In this document: one piece after another, positions 1 through 8,512 of the stretch | How the letters are laid out: the number at the start of each line of letters is the position of its first letter | Position numbering within the stretch: the first letter of the stretch is position 1 | From: an uncultured Bacillota bacterium | GTDB taxonomy: Bacteria > Bacillota > Clostridia > Peptostreptococcales > Anaerovoracaceae | Direction: 5' to 3' | Assembly: GCA_949287115.1 (NCBI GenBank) | Contig: CASEFF010000134.1 | Location: 1-15,974, forward strand | Length of the DNA stretch: 15,974 nucleotides | Position numbers and translations under genes: made by a program | Notes under the pieces: generated by a model | What the model was told of the DNA's origin: nothing | The model's database searches: none | What the model saw: the letters and a program-made list of their open reading frames with translations, nothing else

Positions 1-65
1 ACGCCCTGATATGCGCATCCGCCGCACAGTCCGCTGTCCCTGCAGATCTCCTTACAGTTTTCCAT
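1..65 (-). CDS. Partial RumA/TrmA-family RNA (uracil-5-)-methyltransferase, N-terminus only
   Basis: Only the first 21 complete codons are inside the window. The ATG lies 4 nt after the tgt stop, with a GGAAGG stretch in the end of tgt as a plausible ribosome binding site. The peptide begins MENCKEICRDSGLCGGCAYQ. It contains Cys-x5-Cys-x2-Cys followed by an aromatic-Gln-Gly run, the pattern of the N-terminal [4Fe-4S] ligands of RumA/RlmD-type methyltransferases, which make 5-methyluridine in 23S rRNA or tRNA. No TRAM domain precedes the cysteines, as in many shorter clostridial members. Its position as last visible gene of a tRNA-modification/repair operon fits an RNA methyltransferase. The identification rests on about 20 residues, so another Fe-S protein cannot be excluded. 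Confidence 0.55.
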   Translation of the reverse strand, partial: MENCKEICRDSGLCGGCAYQG

Positions 66-69
66 ATCG

Positions 70-1238
<1,169 letters not shown>

Positions 1239-1261
1239 ACCATATTATGATACCACAGCGA

Positions 1262-1759
1262 TCAGAGGTACTTCAATATCTTTCCGTATTCTTTCACTAG
1301 CCTATCCGTGGAAAAGGCGCAGTTGGCCGGACTCGTTGACGGAAGCGACATGGCGGGGACACCGCACACCGGCAGACACAGCTTTTCATACAGCTTCGCC
1401 GCCTTACCTCCCGTAGTGAACACCGCCGCTATATCCGCCGCATCAAGAATGAGTCTCATATCGTTTGGCTGCGGGTCTCTGATGCTGCTGTCTTCCGCTC
1501 CTCTTATCTCGCAGCTGTCCAGCACATCCCATAGCGCTATCCTGTGACGCGTCAGAAAAGCCTTCCTGTCTTCCACCGTTTCCGGCGTTTCCTCGCAAAA
1601 AAGAGCGGCCAGCACGGACCAGAACCTGTTTCTGGGGTGACCGTAATAAAAACCCTGCTCCCTCGACTTCGGAGACGGTATGCTTCCCAGTATCAAAACC
1701 TTTGAATCGCTGTCATAAAACGGTCCGAACTCGTGGACCACCCTTTCGCTTCCCTTCAC
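1262..1759 (-). CDS. Family 6 UDG-like DNA-deoxyinosine (hypoxanthine) glycosylase
   Basis: A 165-residue protein in the uracil-DNA glycosylase superfamily. It carries the block ILGSIPSPKSREQGFYYGHP followed by RNRFW, then ALWDVLDSC and the C-terminal LPSTSPAN active-site loop. This arrangement is typical of the HDG/family 6 branch, described as excising deaminated adenine (hypoxanthine) from DNA, sometimes also uracil. The start is chosen as GTG at 1759 because AGAAGGAG lies 5 nt before it. An in-frame ATG at 1777 overlaps the queA stop as ATGA and would add 6 residues, but it has no Shine-Dalgarno. The starting sequence GSERVVHEFGPFYD fits the GTG start. The gene sits between queA and tgt, so it would be co-transcribed with ruvCAB. 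Confidence 0.85.
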   Translation of the reverse strand: MKGSERVVHEFGPFYDSDSKVLILGSIPSPKSREQGFYYGHPRNRFWSVLAALFCEETPETVEDRKAFLTRHRIALWDVLDSCEIRGAEDSSIRDPQPNDMRLILDAADIAAVFTTGGKAAKLYEKLCLPVCGVPAMSLPSTSPANCAFSTDRLVKEYGKILKYL

Positions 1760-1773
1760 GATAACTCCTTCTG

Positions 1774-2844
1774 TCATTCAATGAACATCGCATCGCCGTA
1801 ACTGAAAAACCTGTACTTTTCCCGTACGGCCTCGTCATATATCTTAAGTATCTTCTCCCTGTCGTAAAGGGCGGATATCAGCATCAGCAGCGTCGACTTC
1901 GGCAGATGAAAATTCGTTATGAGGCTGTCTATGATCCTGAACTCATAGCCCGGGTATATAAAGATACCGGTGCTGCCCTCGCCGCTCCTGACCTGCCAGC
2001 AGCCTGACTTGCCGTCCGCGGTCCGTGCGCTTTCATCGAAAAACGCCGCGCTTTCCAGCGTCCTCGTGGATGTGGTTCCCACCGATATGATCCTGCGGCC
2101 TTCACGTTTCGCTCTGTTTATCTTCTCCGCACTCTCTTCGCTTATGAAGTACTCCTCGAAATGCATCGAATGTTCCTCGACGTTTTCGCACTTTACGGGT
2201 CTGAATGTCCCTATGCCCACGTGAAGCGTGACGTATACCAGCTCCACGCCCTTTTCCTCAGCCTTTTTCAGCAGTTCCTCCGTAAAGTGCAGGCCTGCCG
2301 TCGGAGCGGCCACAGAGCCCTCTTCACGGCAGTAGACCGTCTGATAACGCTCCTTATCCTCTTCACTGTCTTCCCGCTCTATGTACGGAGGCAGCGGCAT
2401 GCTGCCCAGCTCTTCCAGCCTTTCCATGAATATGCCGTCGTACTCGAACTCAACGATCCTTGTGCCGTCCGCGCCGAACTCCCTCACCTTTGCCCTGAGC
2501 AGCGGCGACTCGCTGAACATCACGCTGTCTCCCGGTTTGAGTCTCTTTGCCGGTTTTGCCATGGTTTCCCATACATCGCCTTCCATACGCTTTGTCAGCA
2601 GAAATTCTATCTTCGCTCCGGTGCCTTCCTTCACGCCGTACAGCCTTGCCGGCAGGACTTTGGAGTTGTTCATGACGAGACAGTCACCCGCCTTCATGTA
2701 CTCCGGTATGTCAAAAAAATGTCTGTGCTCCAGCTCTCCCGTGTCCCTGTGGACCACGAGAAGTCTGGAGCAGTCTCTCTTATCCGCCGGTTTCTGAGCG
2801 ATCAGCTCCTTCGGCAGATGGTAATCGAAATCGCTTATCTTCAT
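1774..2844 (-). CDS. queA: S-adenosylmethionine:tRNA ribosyltransferase-isomerase
   Basis: A 356-residue protein, the usual length for QueA, which transfers and isomerises the ribosyl group of SAM onto preQ1-34 of tRNA to give epoxyqueuosine. Recognisable blocks are [20 protein letters not shown] at the N-terminus, [56 protein letters not shown] near the middle, and [19 protein letters not shown] near the C-terminus. The start has AGAGGA about 8 nt upstream. It is 38 nt downstream of ruvB. This linkage of queA and tgt to the ruv genes is common in Bacillota. Nothing is missing from the expected motifs. Confidence 0.97.
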   Translation of the reverse strand: MKISDFDYHLPKELIAQKPADKRDCSRLLVVHRDTGELEHRHFFDIPEYMKAGDCLVMNNSKVLPARLYGVKEGTGAKIEFLLTKRMEGDVWETMAKPAKRLKPGDSVMFSESPLLRAKVREFGADGTRIVEFEYDGIFMERLEELGSMPLPPYIEREDSEEDKERYQTVYCREEGSVAAPTAGLHFTEELLKKAEEKGVELVYVTLHVGIGTFRPVKCENVEEHSMHFEEYFISEESAEKINRAKREGRRIISVGTTSTRTLESAAFFDESARTADGKSGCWQVRSGEGSTGIFIYPGYEFRIIDSLITNFHLPKSTLLMLISALYDREKILKIYDEAVREKYRFFSYGDAMFIE

Positions 2845-2882
2845 GAGTCTATCCTCTTCATGTTCTCTATATCTCCATATCG

Positions 2883-3944
2883 CTATCCGCTTATCGTAAC
2901 GGTAAGCTGCTCTCCGTCTTCCGTCGCGTCATCATCCTCATCGGTTTCATGCGGTATGCCCAGATGCCTGTAGGCATCCTCGGACACGACCCTTCCCTTC
3001 TGCGTCCTGTAGAGGAACCCGGTCTGTATGAGATACGGCTCATACACGTCTTCTATGGTCACCCTCTCTTCGCCTATAGATGCGGCTATGGTATCTATGC
3101 CTACAGGACCTCCGTTGAACCTCTCTATGATGGTCCTCAGTATCTCCCTGTCGAGACCCTCAAGACCCATATCGTCGACACCGAGCGCTTTCAGGGCTTT
3201 ACGTGTTATATCCATGTCTATCGTGCCGTTTCCCTTTACCTGAGAAAAGTCGCGGACGCGCTTGAGCATCCTGTTGGCCACACGTGGCGTGCCTCTTGAA
3301 CGCTTCGCCATCTCATTCATCGACTCTTCATCTGCGGCGACGCCCAATATGTCAGCGGATCTCTTTATGATCTTTTTCAGCTCTTCCGGCTCGTAGACCT
3401 CGAACTTACAGCTGACCCCGAATCTGTCCCTGAGCGGCGCCGACAGGCTTCCTGCTCTCGTCGTCGCTCCTATGAGGGTGAATTTCGCTATATCCAGCCT
3501 TATGGATCTCGCCGAAGGGCCCTTTCCGATTATTATATCCAGTGCAAAATCCTCCATCGCCGAATACAGCACCTCTTCAACGGACCTGTTGAGCCTGTGT
3601 ATCTCGTCGATGAAAAGCACATCGTTCTCGTTGAGATTGGTCAGTATGGCCGCCAGATCGCCTGCGCGCTCTATGGCAGGACCTGACGTTATCCTTATGT
3701 CGACGCCCATCTCATTGGCTATTATACCCGCCAGCGTCGTCTTTCCCAGACCCGGAGGTCCGTAAAAAAGCACGTGATCAAGCGGTTCATTCCTCAGCTT
3801 CGCAGCTTCTATGAATATCTTGAGGTTGTCGGTGACCTTCTTCTGTCCTATATAATCATCGAGCGTCTGCGGCCTCAATGTCAGCTCGCTCATTCCCTCG
3901 CCTTCTCCCAGCTCCGCTGCTGTTATCCTCTCTTCGTAGTCCAT
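2883..3944 (-). CDS. ruvB: Holliday junction branch-migration ATPase RuvB
   Basis: A 353-residue AAA+ motor that, with RuvA, drives branch migration of Holliday junctions. Walker [10 protein letters not shown] is at residues 63-70, Walker [10 protein letters not shown] at about 109-117, and the sensor regions [18 protein letters not shown] and [19 protein letters not shown] are clear. The C-terminal winged helix contains [22 protein letters not shown]. An acidic extension of about 18 residues ([14 protein letters not shown]...) follows the usual end, making it slightly long for the family. The ATG has AGGAG 9 nt upstream. ruvA ends 28 nt before it and queA begins 38 nt after it. Confidence 0.98.
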   Translation of the reverse strand: MDYEERITAAELGEGEGMSELTLRPQTLDDYIGQKKVTDNLKIFIEAAKLRNEPLDHVLFYGPPGLGKTTLAGIIANEMGVDIRITSGPAIERAGDLAAILTNLNENDVLFIDEIHRLNRSVEEVLYSAMEDFALDIIIGKGPSARSIRLDIAKFTLIGATTRAGSLSAPLRDRFGVSCKFEVYEPEELKKIIKRSADILGVAADEESMNEMAKRSRGTPRVANRMLKRVRDFSQVKGNGTIDMDITRKALKALGVDDMGLEGLDREILRTIIERFNGGPVGIDTIAASIGEERVTIEDVYEPYLIQTGFLYRTQKGRVVSEDAYRHLGIPHETDEDDDATEDGEQLTVTISG

Positions 3945-3972
3945 TTCACGTTTCTCCTAAAACCCGTTTATC

Positions 3973-4572
3973 CTAAAACAAATTCCTGAGGGCCAGCTTT
4001 ATGTATTCCTCAGCCGTAAGGTCGGCGTCCTCAACTGATGCCAGCGCGGACATCGCTTCTCCCCTCGTATATCCCAGAGCGATCAGGGCGCTCACCGCTT
4101 CGCTCCTGCCGTCCGAAGGTATCGCGACAGATCCGGCATCGCCCTCGGGGAGCGTTTCGGCGCCGACTGACGCTCCGAACTTGTCCTTGAGTTCCAGCAC
4201 TATCCTTTCCGCCGTCTTTTTCCCTATGCCGTTTGCCTTCGTTATGGTCTTCACGTCCTCGAAAGCTATGGCCTGCTGTATCTGCTCCAGAGAAAAAGAC
4301 GACAATATGGACATCGCCGCCTTTGCTCCGACACCGTTTACCGTTATCAGCTTCCTGAAAGCGTCCAGCTCTCCCTTTCGCATGAATCCGTAAAGGCTCA
4401 CATCGTCTTCCTTTACGATCATCGCCGTATATACCATGACTTCGCGGCCTTCCTCGCTCAGATATACCCGTGAATTGGCCGGTACATATATCTGATATCC
4501 AACGCCCCCTACGTCAACTATAACGTATCCATTGCCCTTTTCTGCAAGTTCACCGCGTATGAATCCTATCAT
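3973..4572 (-). CDS. ruvA: Holliday junction DNA-binding protein RuvA
   Basis: A 199-residue protein, normal for RuvA, which binds four-way junctions as a tetramer or octamer and recruits RuvB. It begins MIGFIRGELAEKGNGYVIVD (domain I, OB fold). It then shows the two helix-hairpin-helix segments VNGVGAKAAMSILS and ANGIGKKTAERIVLELKDK, and a C-terminal three-helix domain (SEAVSALIALGYTRGEAMSAL) that contacts RuvB. The ATG at 4572 overlaps the ruvC stop as ATGA, with GAAGGAG 11 nt upstream inside ruvC. The reading frame stays open upstream to an ATG at 4626, but that would add 18 non-conserved residues and a large overlap, so the shorter start is preferred. Confidence 0.97.
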   Translation of the reverse strand: MIGFIRGELAEKGNGYVIVDVGGVGYQIYVPANSRVYLSEEGREVMVYTAMIVKEDDVSLYGFMRKGELDAFRKLITVNGVGAKAAMSILSSFSLEQIQQAIAFEDVKTITKANGIGKKTAERIVLELKDKFGASVGAETLPEGDAGSVAIPSDGRSEAVSALIALGYTRGEAMSALASVEDADLTAEEYIKLALRNLF

Positions 4573-5072
4573 CTCAAACCAAGCTCCTTCAGTTTTTTCC
4601 TCGTATCGGCGGAATGTCCGTGACATATGGCGGCCGCCAGCGCATCTGCCGTATCATCCGGCTTCGGCGTCTCCCTCAGGTTGAGTATGGTCCTGACCAT
4701 CATCTGGACCTGTTTTTTGTCCGCCCTGCCATAGCCCACCAGCGCCTGCTTTATCTGCAGCGGTGTATATTCCTCGACCTCTATCCCGCCTTTGACGCAC
4801 GCCAGTATGGCCACGCCTCTTGCCTGTCCCACCATTATGGCTGTCTTTGCATTCGTATTGAAAAAAAGCTGCTCGATAGACGCCACATCCGGGCGCTCCT
4901 CATCTATGATCTCCCTGAGGGAATCGTAGAGATGCACCAGCCTGTCCGTCATCTCCATGGATGCATCGGTTGTGATGGCTCCGTATCGGCATGGCCTGAA
5001 CCTGTTGCCCGTTTTTTCGATGACGCCGTATCCCAGGATTGCATATCCCGGATCTATACCTAATATCTTCAT
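4569..5072 (-). CDS. ruvC: Holliday junction resolvase RuvC
   Basis: A 167-residue endonuclease that cleaves Holliday junctions moved by RuvAB. RNase H-like acidic catalytic residues are visible: Asp7 in MKILGIDPG, Glu67 in ASIEQLFF, and the Asp residues in PKPDDTADALAAAI near 139-143. The family block FNTNAKTAIMVGQARGVAI is intact. It is the first gene of the operon. The start has only a weak purine-rich site, and the mRNA would start about 40 nt upstream from a promoter carrying a LexA-like box. The stop overlaps the ruvA start by 4 nt, which suggests coupled translation. Confidence 0.97.
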   Translation of the reverse strand: MKILGIDPGYAILGYGVIEKTGNRFRPCRYGAITTDASMEMTDRLVHLYDSLREIIDEERPDVASIEQLFFNTNAKTAIMVGQARGVAILACVKGGIEVEEYTPLQIKQALVGYGRADKKQVQMMVRTILNLRETPKPDDTADALAAAICHGHSADTRKKLKELGLR

Positions 5073-5116
5073 ATCTGCCGCTTTTCGCCTTTTCCGTCCG
5101 TTTCAGTGTTTTATAA

Positions 5117-5145
5117 AGTATATCACACAAACGTATGTTTGTCTA
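5117..5145 (-). promoter_or_regulatory. ruvC operon promoter
   Basis: On the minus strand TAGACA (5140-5145) and TATACT (5117-5122) are separated by exactly 17 bp, with TGA immediately before the -10 (extended -10). The predicted transcript starts near 5110, about 40 nt before the ruvC ATG. It lies back to back with the argR promoter, whose -35 begins at 5146. Confidence 0.75.
5127..5142. promoter_or_regulatory. LexA/DinR-type SOS box
   Basis: ACAAACGTATGTTTGT is an inverted repeat with perfect 6-bp arms around 4 central bases. Read on the minus strand, the 14-bp core CAAACATACGTTTG agrees with the Bacillus consensus CGAAC-RNRY-GTTYC at 12 of 14 positions. It lies in the spacer of the ruvC promoter and touches its -35, the usual place for LexA repression. 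Its distal edge is 4 bp from the argR -35. ruvAB is a known SOS target in Bacillus. Confidence 0.72.
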
Positions 5146-5175
5146 TTGAAAAACTTTTTCACTCTATGGTATAAT
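5146..5175 (+). promoter_or_regulatory. argR-recN promoter
   Basis: TTGAAA (5146-5151), an 18-bp spacer and TATAAT (5170-5175), with TGG just before the -10 forming an extended -10. The transcript would start near 5182, giving an 85-nt leader. The leader contains a 6-bp hairpin, CGTCCG-TAC-CGGACG, at 5202-5216. A 10-bp AT palindrome TATAATTATA covers the -10. I could not recognise a convincing ARG box. Confidence 0.75.
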
Positions 5176-5266
5176 TATAAACAATATAAGTTGTATTTAC
5201 CCGTCCGTACCGGACGCCCCATACAGGTGTCAACGGCGGCGGACTGATTTTTCGAGAGGGGCGGAC

Positions 5267-5719
5267 ATGCGCATTTCAAGACAGAACAAAATACTCGAAC
5301 TCATTGAAAAATACGAGATCGAGACGCAGGACAAACTCGTTTCCATGCTGAGGGATTTCGGCTATGACGTTACTCAGGCCACCATATCCAGAGACATAAA
5401 GGAGCTGCAGCTTGTAAAGACGTTATCGTCCACCGGAAAGTATAAATATGCACAGTCCTCCCACGCCGAGGGGCTGATGTCAGACAGGTTTTCCAACATT
5501 TTCAAGGAGACCGTCAAATCCACCGCCCACTCGGGCAATATCGTTCTCCTGAAGACTCTGTCCGGCTGTGCCAGCGCCGCTGCCGAGGCTCTCGATTCGA
5601 TAGGACTGCCTCACGTGATAGGCTCGGTGGCCGGTGACAACACCATAATGTTCGTCGTCGACGATCCCGCCAATTCTCCCGCCGTCGTGGAGATACTGGA
5701 AAACATGCTGAAAAAATAG
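5267..5719 (+). CDS. argR: Arginine repressor ArgR
   Basis: A 150-residue protein of standard ArgR/AhrC length. The N-terminal winged helix-turn-helix includes the recognition segment TQATISRDIKEL (residues 36-47). The C-terminal oligomerisation and arginine-binding domain contains GCASAAAEALDS and VIGSVAGDNTIMFVV (about 100-131). In this family the arginine-bound hexamer represses arginine biosynthesis and may activate catabolism. The ATG follows GAGAGGGG by 5 nt. recN begins 45 nt downstream with no terminator between, the usual argR-recN pairing of Bacillota. Its promoter abuts the LexA-boxed ruvC promoter. Confidence 0.96.
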   Translation: MRISRQNKILELIEKYEIETQDKLVSMLRDFGYDVTQATISRDIKELQLVKTLSSTGKYKYAQSSHAEGLMSDRFSNIFKETVKSTAHSGNIVLLKTLSGCASAAAEALDSIGLPHVIGSVAGDNTIMFVVDDPANSPAVVEILENMLKK

Positions 5720-5764
5720 CAGCCATGCCGTCGTCCGCGGCACACCACCGGAGGTACGCGATAC

Positions 5765-7384
5765 ATGATCAGACATATCAGTATAAAGGATTTCGCCATC
5801 ATCGAAAATGTGGAGATCGATTTTCACGATGGTCTGAATATAATAACCGGCGAGACAGGCGCCGGAAAATCCATAGTCATAGAAGCGGTTAGTCTGGCTC
5901 TCGGGAGCAGGGCGGACACCGCTTTTATCCGTTCAGGGAAGGAAAAGGCCGTGATACAGATGATAGCCGACCTCAACGGAACGGAATACATCATATCGAG
6001 GGAGATCTCCTCTTCCGGCAGGAACATATGCCGCATAAACGACGAGATCGTTACCCTGACACGGCTCGGCGACCTTTGCCGCAAACTGGCCGATATACAC
6101 GGCCAGTACGATCATCAGTCCCTGCTGGATCCCGAAAACCACATAAAGCTGGTCGATCTCTACCACAAAGAAACCATATCACCTCTCAGAAAAGACGTCT
6201 CGGAGGCATATGAGGATTACTCCGCGCTGCGGGCGCGTCTAAAAGCCCTTCTTACCGAGGCGGCAAAGGACAGACGTCAGCGCGATTTCATGCAGTTCGA
6301 ATTTGACGAGCTGACGGCTGCAGGTCTCATGAGCGGTGAGGATACGGAACTTGAGGAAAGGGTTAAGCTCCTTCAGAACAGCGAAAAGATATACGAGAAC
6401 CTTTCCGGAGCATATTATGTCGCTTCCGGCGATGACCGCTCCGTCCTTTCATCGCTGAAACAGATATCCGATATGATATCCGGCATCTCTTCCTATTCGG
6501 GAGACCTCGGAACCATAGACAGCCGTCTCAATGAGCTGTACTTCGAATTCGAGGACATCGCCTCTTCCATAAGGGACTGCCGCGACAATGCCGTATTTTC
6601 TCCCGAAGAACTCGATGCGGCCATAAACAGGCTCGAGACTGTAAACAAGCTGAAAGCAAAGCACGGTAAAACGCTGGATGAGCTGATAGCATACAGGGAC
6701 GAGCTGGATGAAAAGCTCGCCGCCATGGATGATATGGACAGCACGAAGAGCGATATGGAAAGGGAACTGTCAGCGCGCCGTCATCGGCTGCTTGCCGCAT
6801 GCGGGGCTCTTTCGGAAGCCAGAAAAGCATCCGCCGCCGAACTTGAAGAAAAGATATCCGCAGAGCTTGAAGAGCTGAATTTCAACGATGCGGGATTTTC
6901 CATAGAATTCAGGGATGCCGACGTCCTGACATCAGGCGGCGCCGACACCGTCGAATTTCTCATAGCCACGAATAGAGGCGAACCCCTCAAGCCTCTCAGC
7001 AGGATCGCTTCCGGCGGAGAAATGTCCAGGATAATGCTGGCCTTCAAGAAGATCATCGGCGATTACGACGACATACCTACCATGATATTCGACGAGATAG
7101 ACAGCGGCATCAGCGGCATCACCGCCAGCATCGTAGGCCGCAAGCTCAAAGACATATCCCGCACGCATCAGATAATCTGCATCACGCACCTGCCGCAGAT
7201 CGCAGCCTGCGGAGATCACAACTACAGGATATCCAAGGAATCCGACGATGCCATGACCTACACCACCGTACTGCCTCTCTCCCACGACGAAAAGGTCGCC
7301 GAAATAGCACGGCTGCTGGGAGGATCCAACATAACTGAAACGACGCTGAAATCGGCGGAGGAGCTCATCGCCGCATCGAAATGA
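5765..7384 (+). CDS. recN: DNA repair protein RecN (SMC-like ATPase)
   Basis: A 539-residue SMC-like protein of near-normal length that acts early in double-strand break repair. Walker A GETGAGKS is at residues 29-36. A long charged helical region (about 150-390, rich in Glu, Lys, Ala, Leu) forms the coiled-coil arms. The ABC signature RIASGGEMSRIMLAFK is near 412-427 and Walker B TMIFDEIDSGISG near 438-450, followed by the histidine-switch region ICITHLPQIA. The start has GGAGGT 9 nt upstream. It is the second gene after argR and ends just before a bidirectional terminator. RecN is SOS-induced in several bacteria, which fits the nearby LexA-like box. Confidence 0.97.
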   Translation: MIRHISIKDFAIIENVEIDFHDGLNIITGETGAGKSIVIEAVSLALGSRADTAFIRSGKEKAVIQMIADLNGTEYIISREISSSGRNICRINDEIVTLTRLGDLCRKLADIHGQYDHQSLLDPENHIKLVDLYHKETISPLRKDVSEAYEDYSALRARLKALLTEAAKDRRQRDFMQFEFDELTAAGLMSGEDTELEERVKLLQNSEKIYENLSGAYYVASGDDRSVLSSLKQISDMISGISSYSGDLGTIDSRLNELYFEFEDIASSIRDCRDNAVFSPEELDAAINRLETVNKLKAKHGKTLDELIAYRDELDEKLAAMDDMDSTKSDMERELSARRHRLLAACGALSEARKASAAELEEKISAELEELNFNDAGFSIEFRDADVLTSGGADTVEFLIATNRGEPLKPLSRIASGGEMSRIMLAFKKIIGDYDDIPTMIFDEIDSGISGITASIVGRKLKDISRTHQIICITHLPQIAACGDHNYRISKESDDAMTYTTVLPLSHDEKVAEIARLLGGSNITETTLKSAEELIAASK

Positions 7385-7413
7385 TAAAGCATGCTCCGTC
7401 GGCCACACATATA

Positions 7414-7459
7414 GTTCATTAAAAAAGCAGGCATCATTCCGCCTGCTTTTTTAATGAAC
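7414..7459. terminator. Bidirectional intrinsic terminator between recN and aroK-like gene
   Basis: GTTCATTAAAAAAGCAGGC (7414-7432) and its exact reverse complement (7441-7459) form a perfect 19-bp inverted repeat with an 8-nt loop. The GC core GCAGGC/GCCTGC followed by six T residues makes it a rho-independent terminator on both strands. The right arm encodes the last residues of the aroK-like protein, and that gene's TGA lies in the loop (7434-7436). Confidence 0.92.
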
Positions 7460-7943
7460 CGATTATATCCTCAACGGTATTTTCCGCCCTGTATCTATGG
7501 GATCTTACAGTGATATCCGCATACTTCTCGTAGAGCGGCACCCGCTTATCGTAAAGGCTGTCTATCGTCTCTCCTTTTTCCATTGCCACCCCGCGGGTCT
7601 TTATGTTTCTCAGACGCTTTCTGATGGTGCTCAGCGACGCCTCTATGTAAATGATTATGCCGTTTTCCTTGAGGTGCTCCATCGCGGCCTCATAGTATAC
7701 CGCGCTGCCGCCGGTGGCGATAACGGTATTTTCCACATTCACTCCGCACAGGACCTGCTCCTCCAGCGTCTTGAAGGCATCTATCCCGTCTTCGTTTATT
7801 ATCTCCTGCAGGCTCTTTCCTGCTTCCTCCTGTATCAGCAGGTCCGTATCCAGAAAATTCATCTTCAGCGACTTTGCCAGTATCACGCCTGTGACGCTCT
7901 TGCCGCAGGCAGGCATTCCTGTCAATACTATATTTTTCTTCAT
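7434..7943 (-). CDS. aroK: Shikimate kinase-like P-loop kinase
   Basis: A 169-residue P-loop kinase of shikimate kinase length. It has Walker A GMPACGKS (9-16), the DTD motif (32-34) that binds Mg and shikimate, Arg117 in the lid region, and R-x-PLYEKYAD (134-142) typical of AroK. Two positions differ from classical AroK. The shikimate-binding Arg of the F-R-x-x-E motif is Lys58 (FKTLE), and the GGG motif reads GGS (78-80). It may therefore be a genuine clostridial shikimate kinase variant (step 5 of the chorismate pathway) or a related small-molecule kinase. The start has GGAG 8 nt upstream. It lies 34 nt after the DUF523 gene, and its 3' end is part of the terminator. No other aro gene is in the window. 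Confidence 0.8.
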   Translation of the reverse strand: MKKNIVLTGMPACGKSVTGVILAKSLKMNFLDTDLLIQEEAGKSLQEIINEDGIDAFKTLEEQVLCGVNVENTVIATGGSAVYYEAAMEHLKENGIIIYIEASLSTIRKRLRNIKTRGVAMEKGETIDSLYDKRVPLYEKYADITVRSHRYRAENTVEDIIGSLKKQAE

Positions 7944-7977
7944 CTGTTGTTCTCCAGTCTTTTCGCTTTTGCCGGCG

Positions 7978-8442
7978 TCATTGGTCGCAATCCTTCAGCA
8001 GCGCCTCGACCTCATCAAGCTGAAGCTCCGAATACACAGCGACTCCTGCCTTTACGAGAAGTTCCGTCGCCGTTCCCTGTCCCTTTACGAGATTACCCGA
8101 AAACGTCCCGTCATATATCATGCTGCTGCCGCAGGACGGGCTCTTCTCCTTGAGCAGGGCGCAGACCACATCGTTTTCGCGGGCAAGTCTCGCTGCTTCC
8201 TCAGCACCCTTCAGATATTCCGCGGTCACATCACGGCCGTCCCGCGTCACGACTTTATCGCCTTTCCTCTGTGCATCGGCCCTCGGAACCGGCAGGCCGC
8301 CGAAGACCTCGGGACATACCGGTATCAGCCTGCCTTCTTCCTTCCATTTTAAAAATCTGGGATCCGTCTCTTCCTTTGATCTGCCGTCATACCGTACGGG
8401 GTCGCCTCCGTACAGGCACTGACTCACGAGTATCTTTTTCAT
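7978..8442 (-). CDS. DUF523 family protein, TudS-like thiouracil desulfidase candidate
   Basis: A 154-residue protein starting MKKILVSQCLYGGDPVRYDG. It has three conserved cysteines: Cys9 (SQCLYGG), Cys43 (VCPEVFGGLPVPR) and Cys104 (SPSCGSSMIYDGTFSG). These match DUF523, whose member TudS has been shown to hold a [4Fe-4S] cluster and remove sulfur from 2-thiouracil; the substrate here is unknown. The ATG at 8442 has GGGAG 8 nt upstream. The frame is open further upstream, across the preceding terminator and into rpsA, but that region is not DUF523-like. It is transcribed toward the aroK-like gene (34-nt gap). A strong terminator sits directly before its ribosome binding site. Confidence 0.88.
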   Translation of the reverse strand: MKKILVSQCLYGGDPVRYDGRSKEETDPRFLKWKEEGRLIPVCPEVFGGLPVPRADAQRKGDKVVTRDGRDVTAEYLKGAEEAARLARENDVVCALLKEKSPSCGSSMIYDGTFSGNLVKGQGTATELLVKAGVAVYSELQLDEVEALLKDCDQ

Positions 8443-8457
8443 AATATGCTCTCCCGC

Positions 8458-8485
8458 AAAAAAGAGATGGCGAACCATCTCTTTT
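8458..8485 (-). terminator. Intrinsic terminator after ispH-rpsA
   Basis: On the minus strand AAAAGAGATGG, loop TTCG and CCATCTCTTTT form an 11-bp stem with a UUCG-type loop, ending in a run of six T residues. It begins 27 nt after the rpsA stop. Its T-run ends 15 nt before the DUF523 start codon, leaving room only for that gene's ribosome binding site. Confidence 0.9.
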
Positions 8486-8512
8486 GAATGCATACGTATT
8501 GACAGATATGCC

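Noticed and set aside
4573..4626. Longer RuvA start (18 extra residues)
   Set aside because: The extension overlaps ruvC by 58 nt and does not resemble RuvA. The conserved MIGFIRG start has a good ribosome site and a 4-nt stop/start overlap.
5170..5179. TATAATTATA palindrome as a possible ArgR operator
   Set aside because: It is explained by the consensus -10 element and adjacent A/T bases; it lacks the ARG box flanks.
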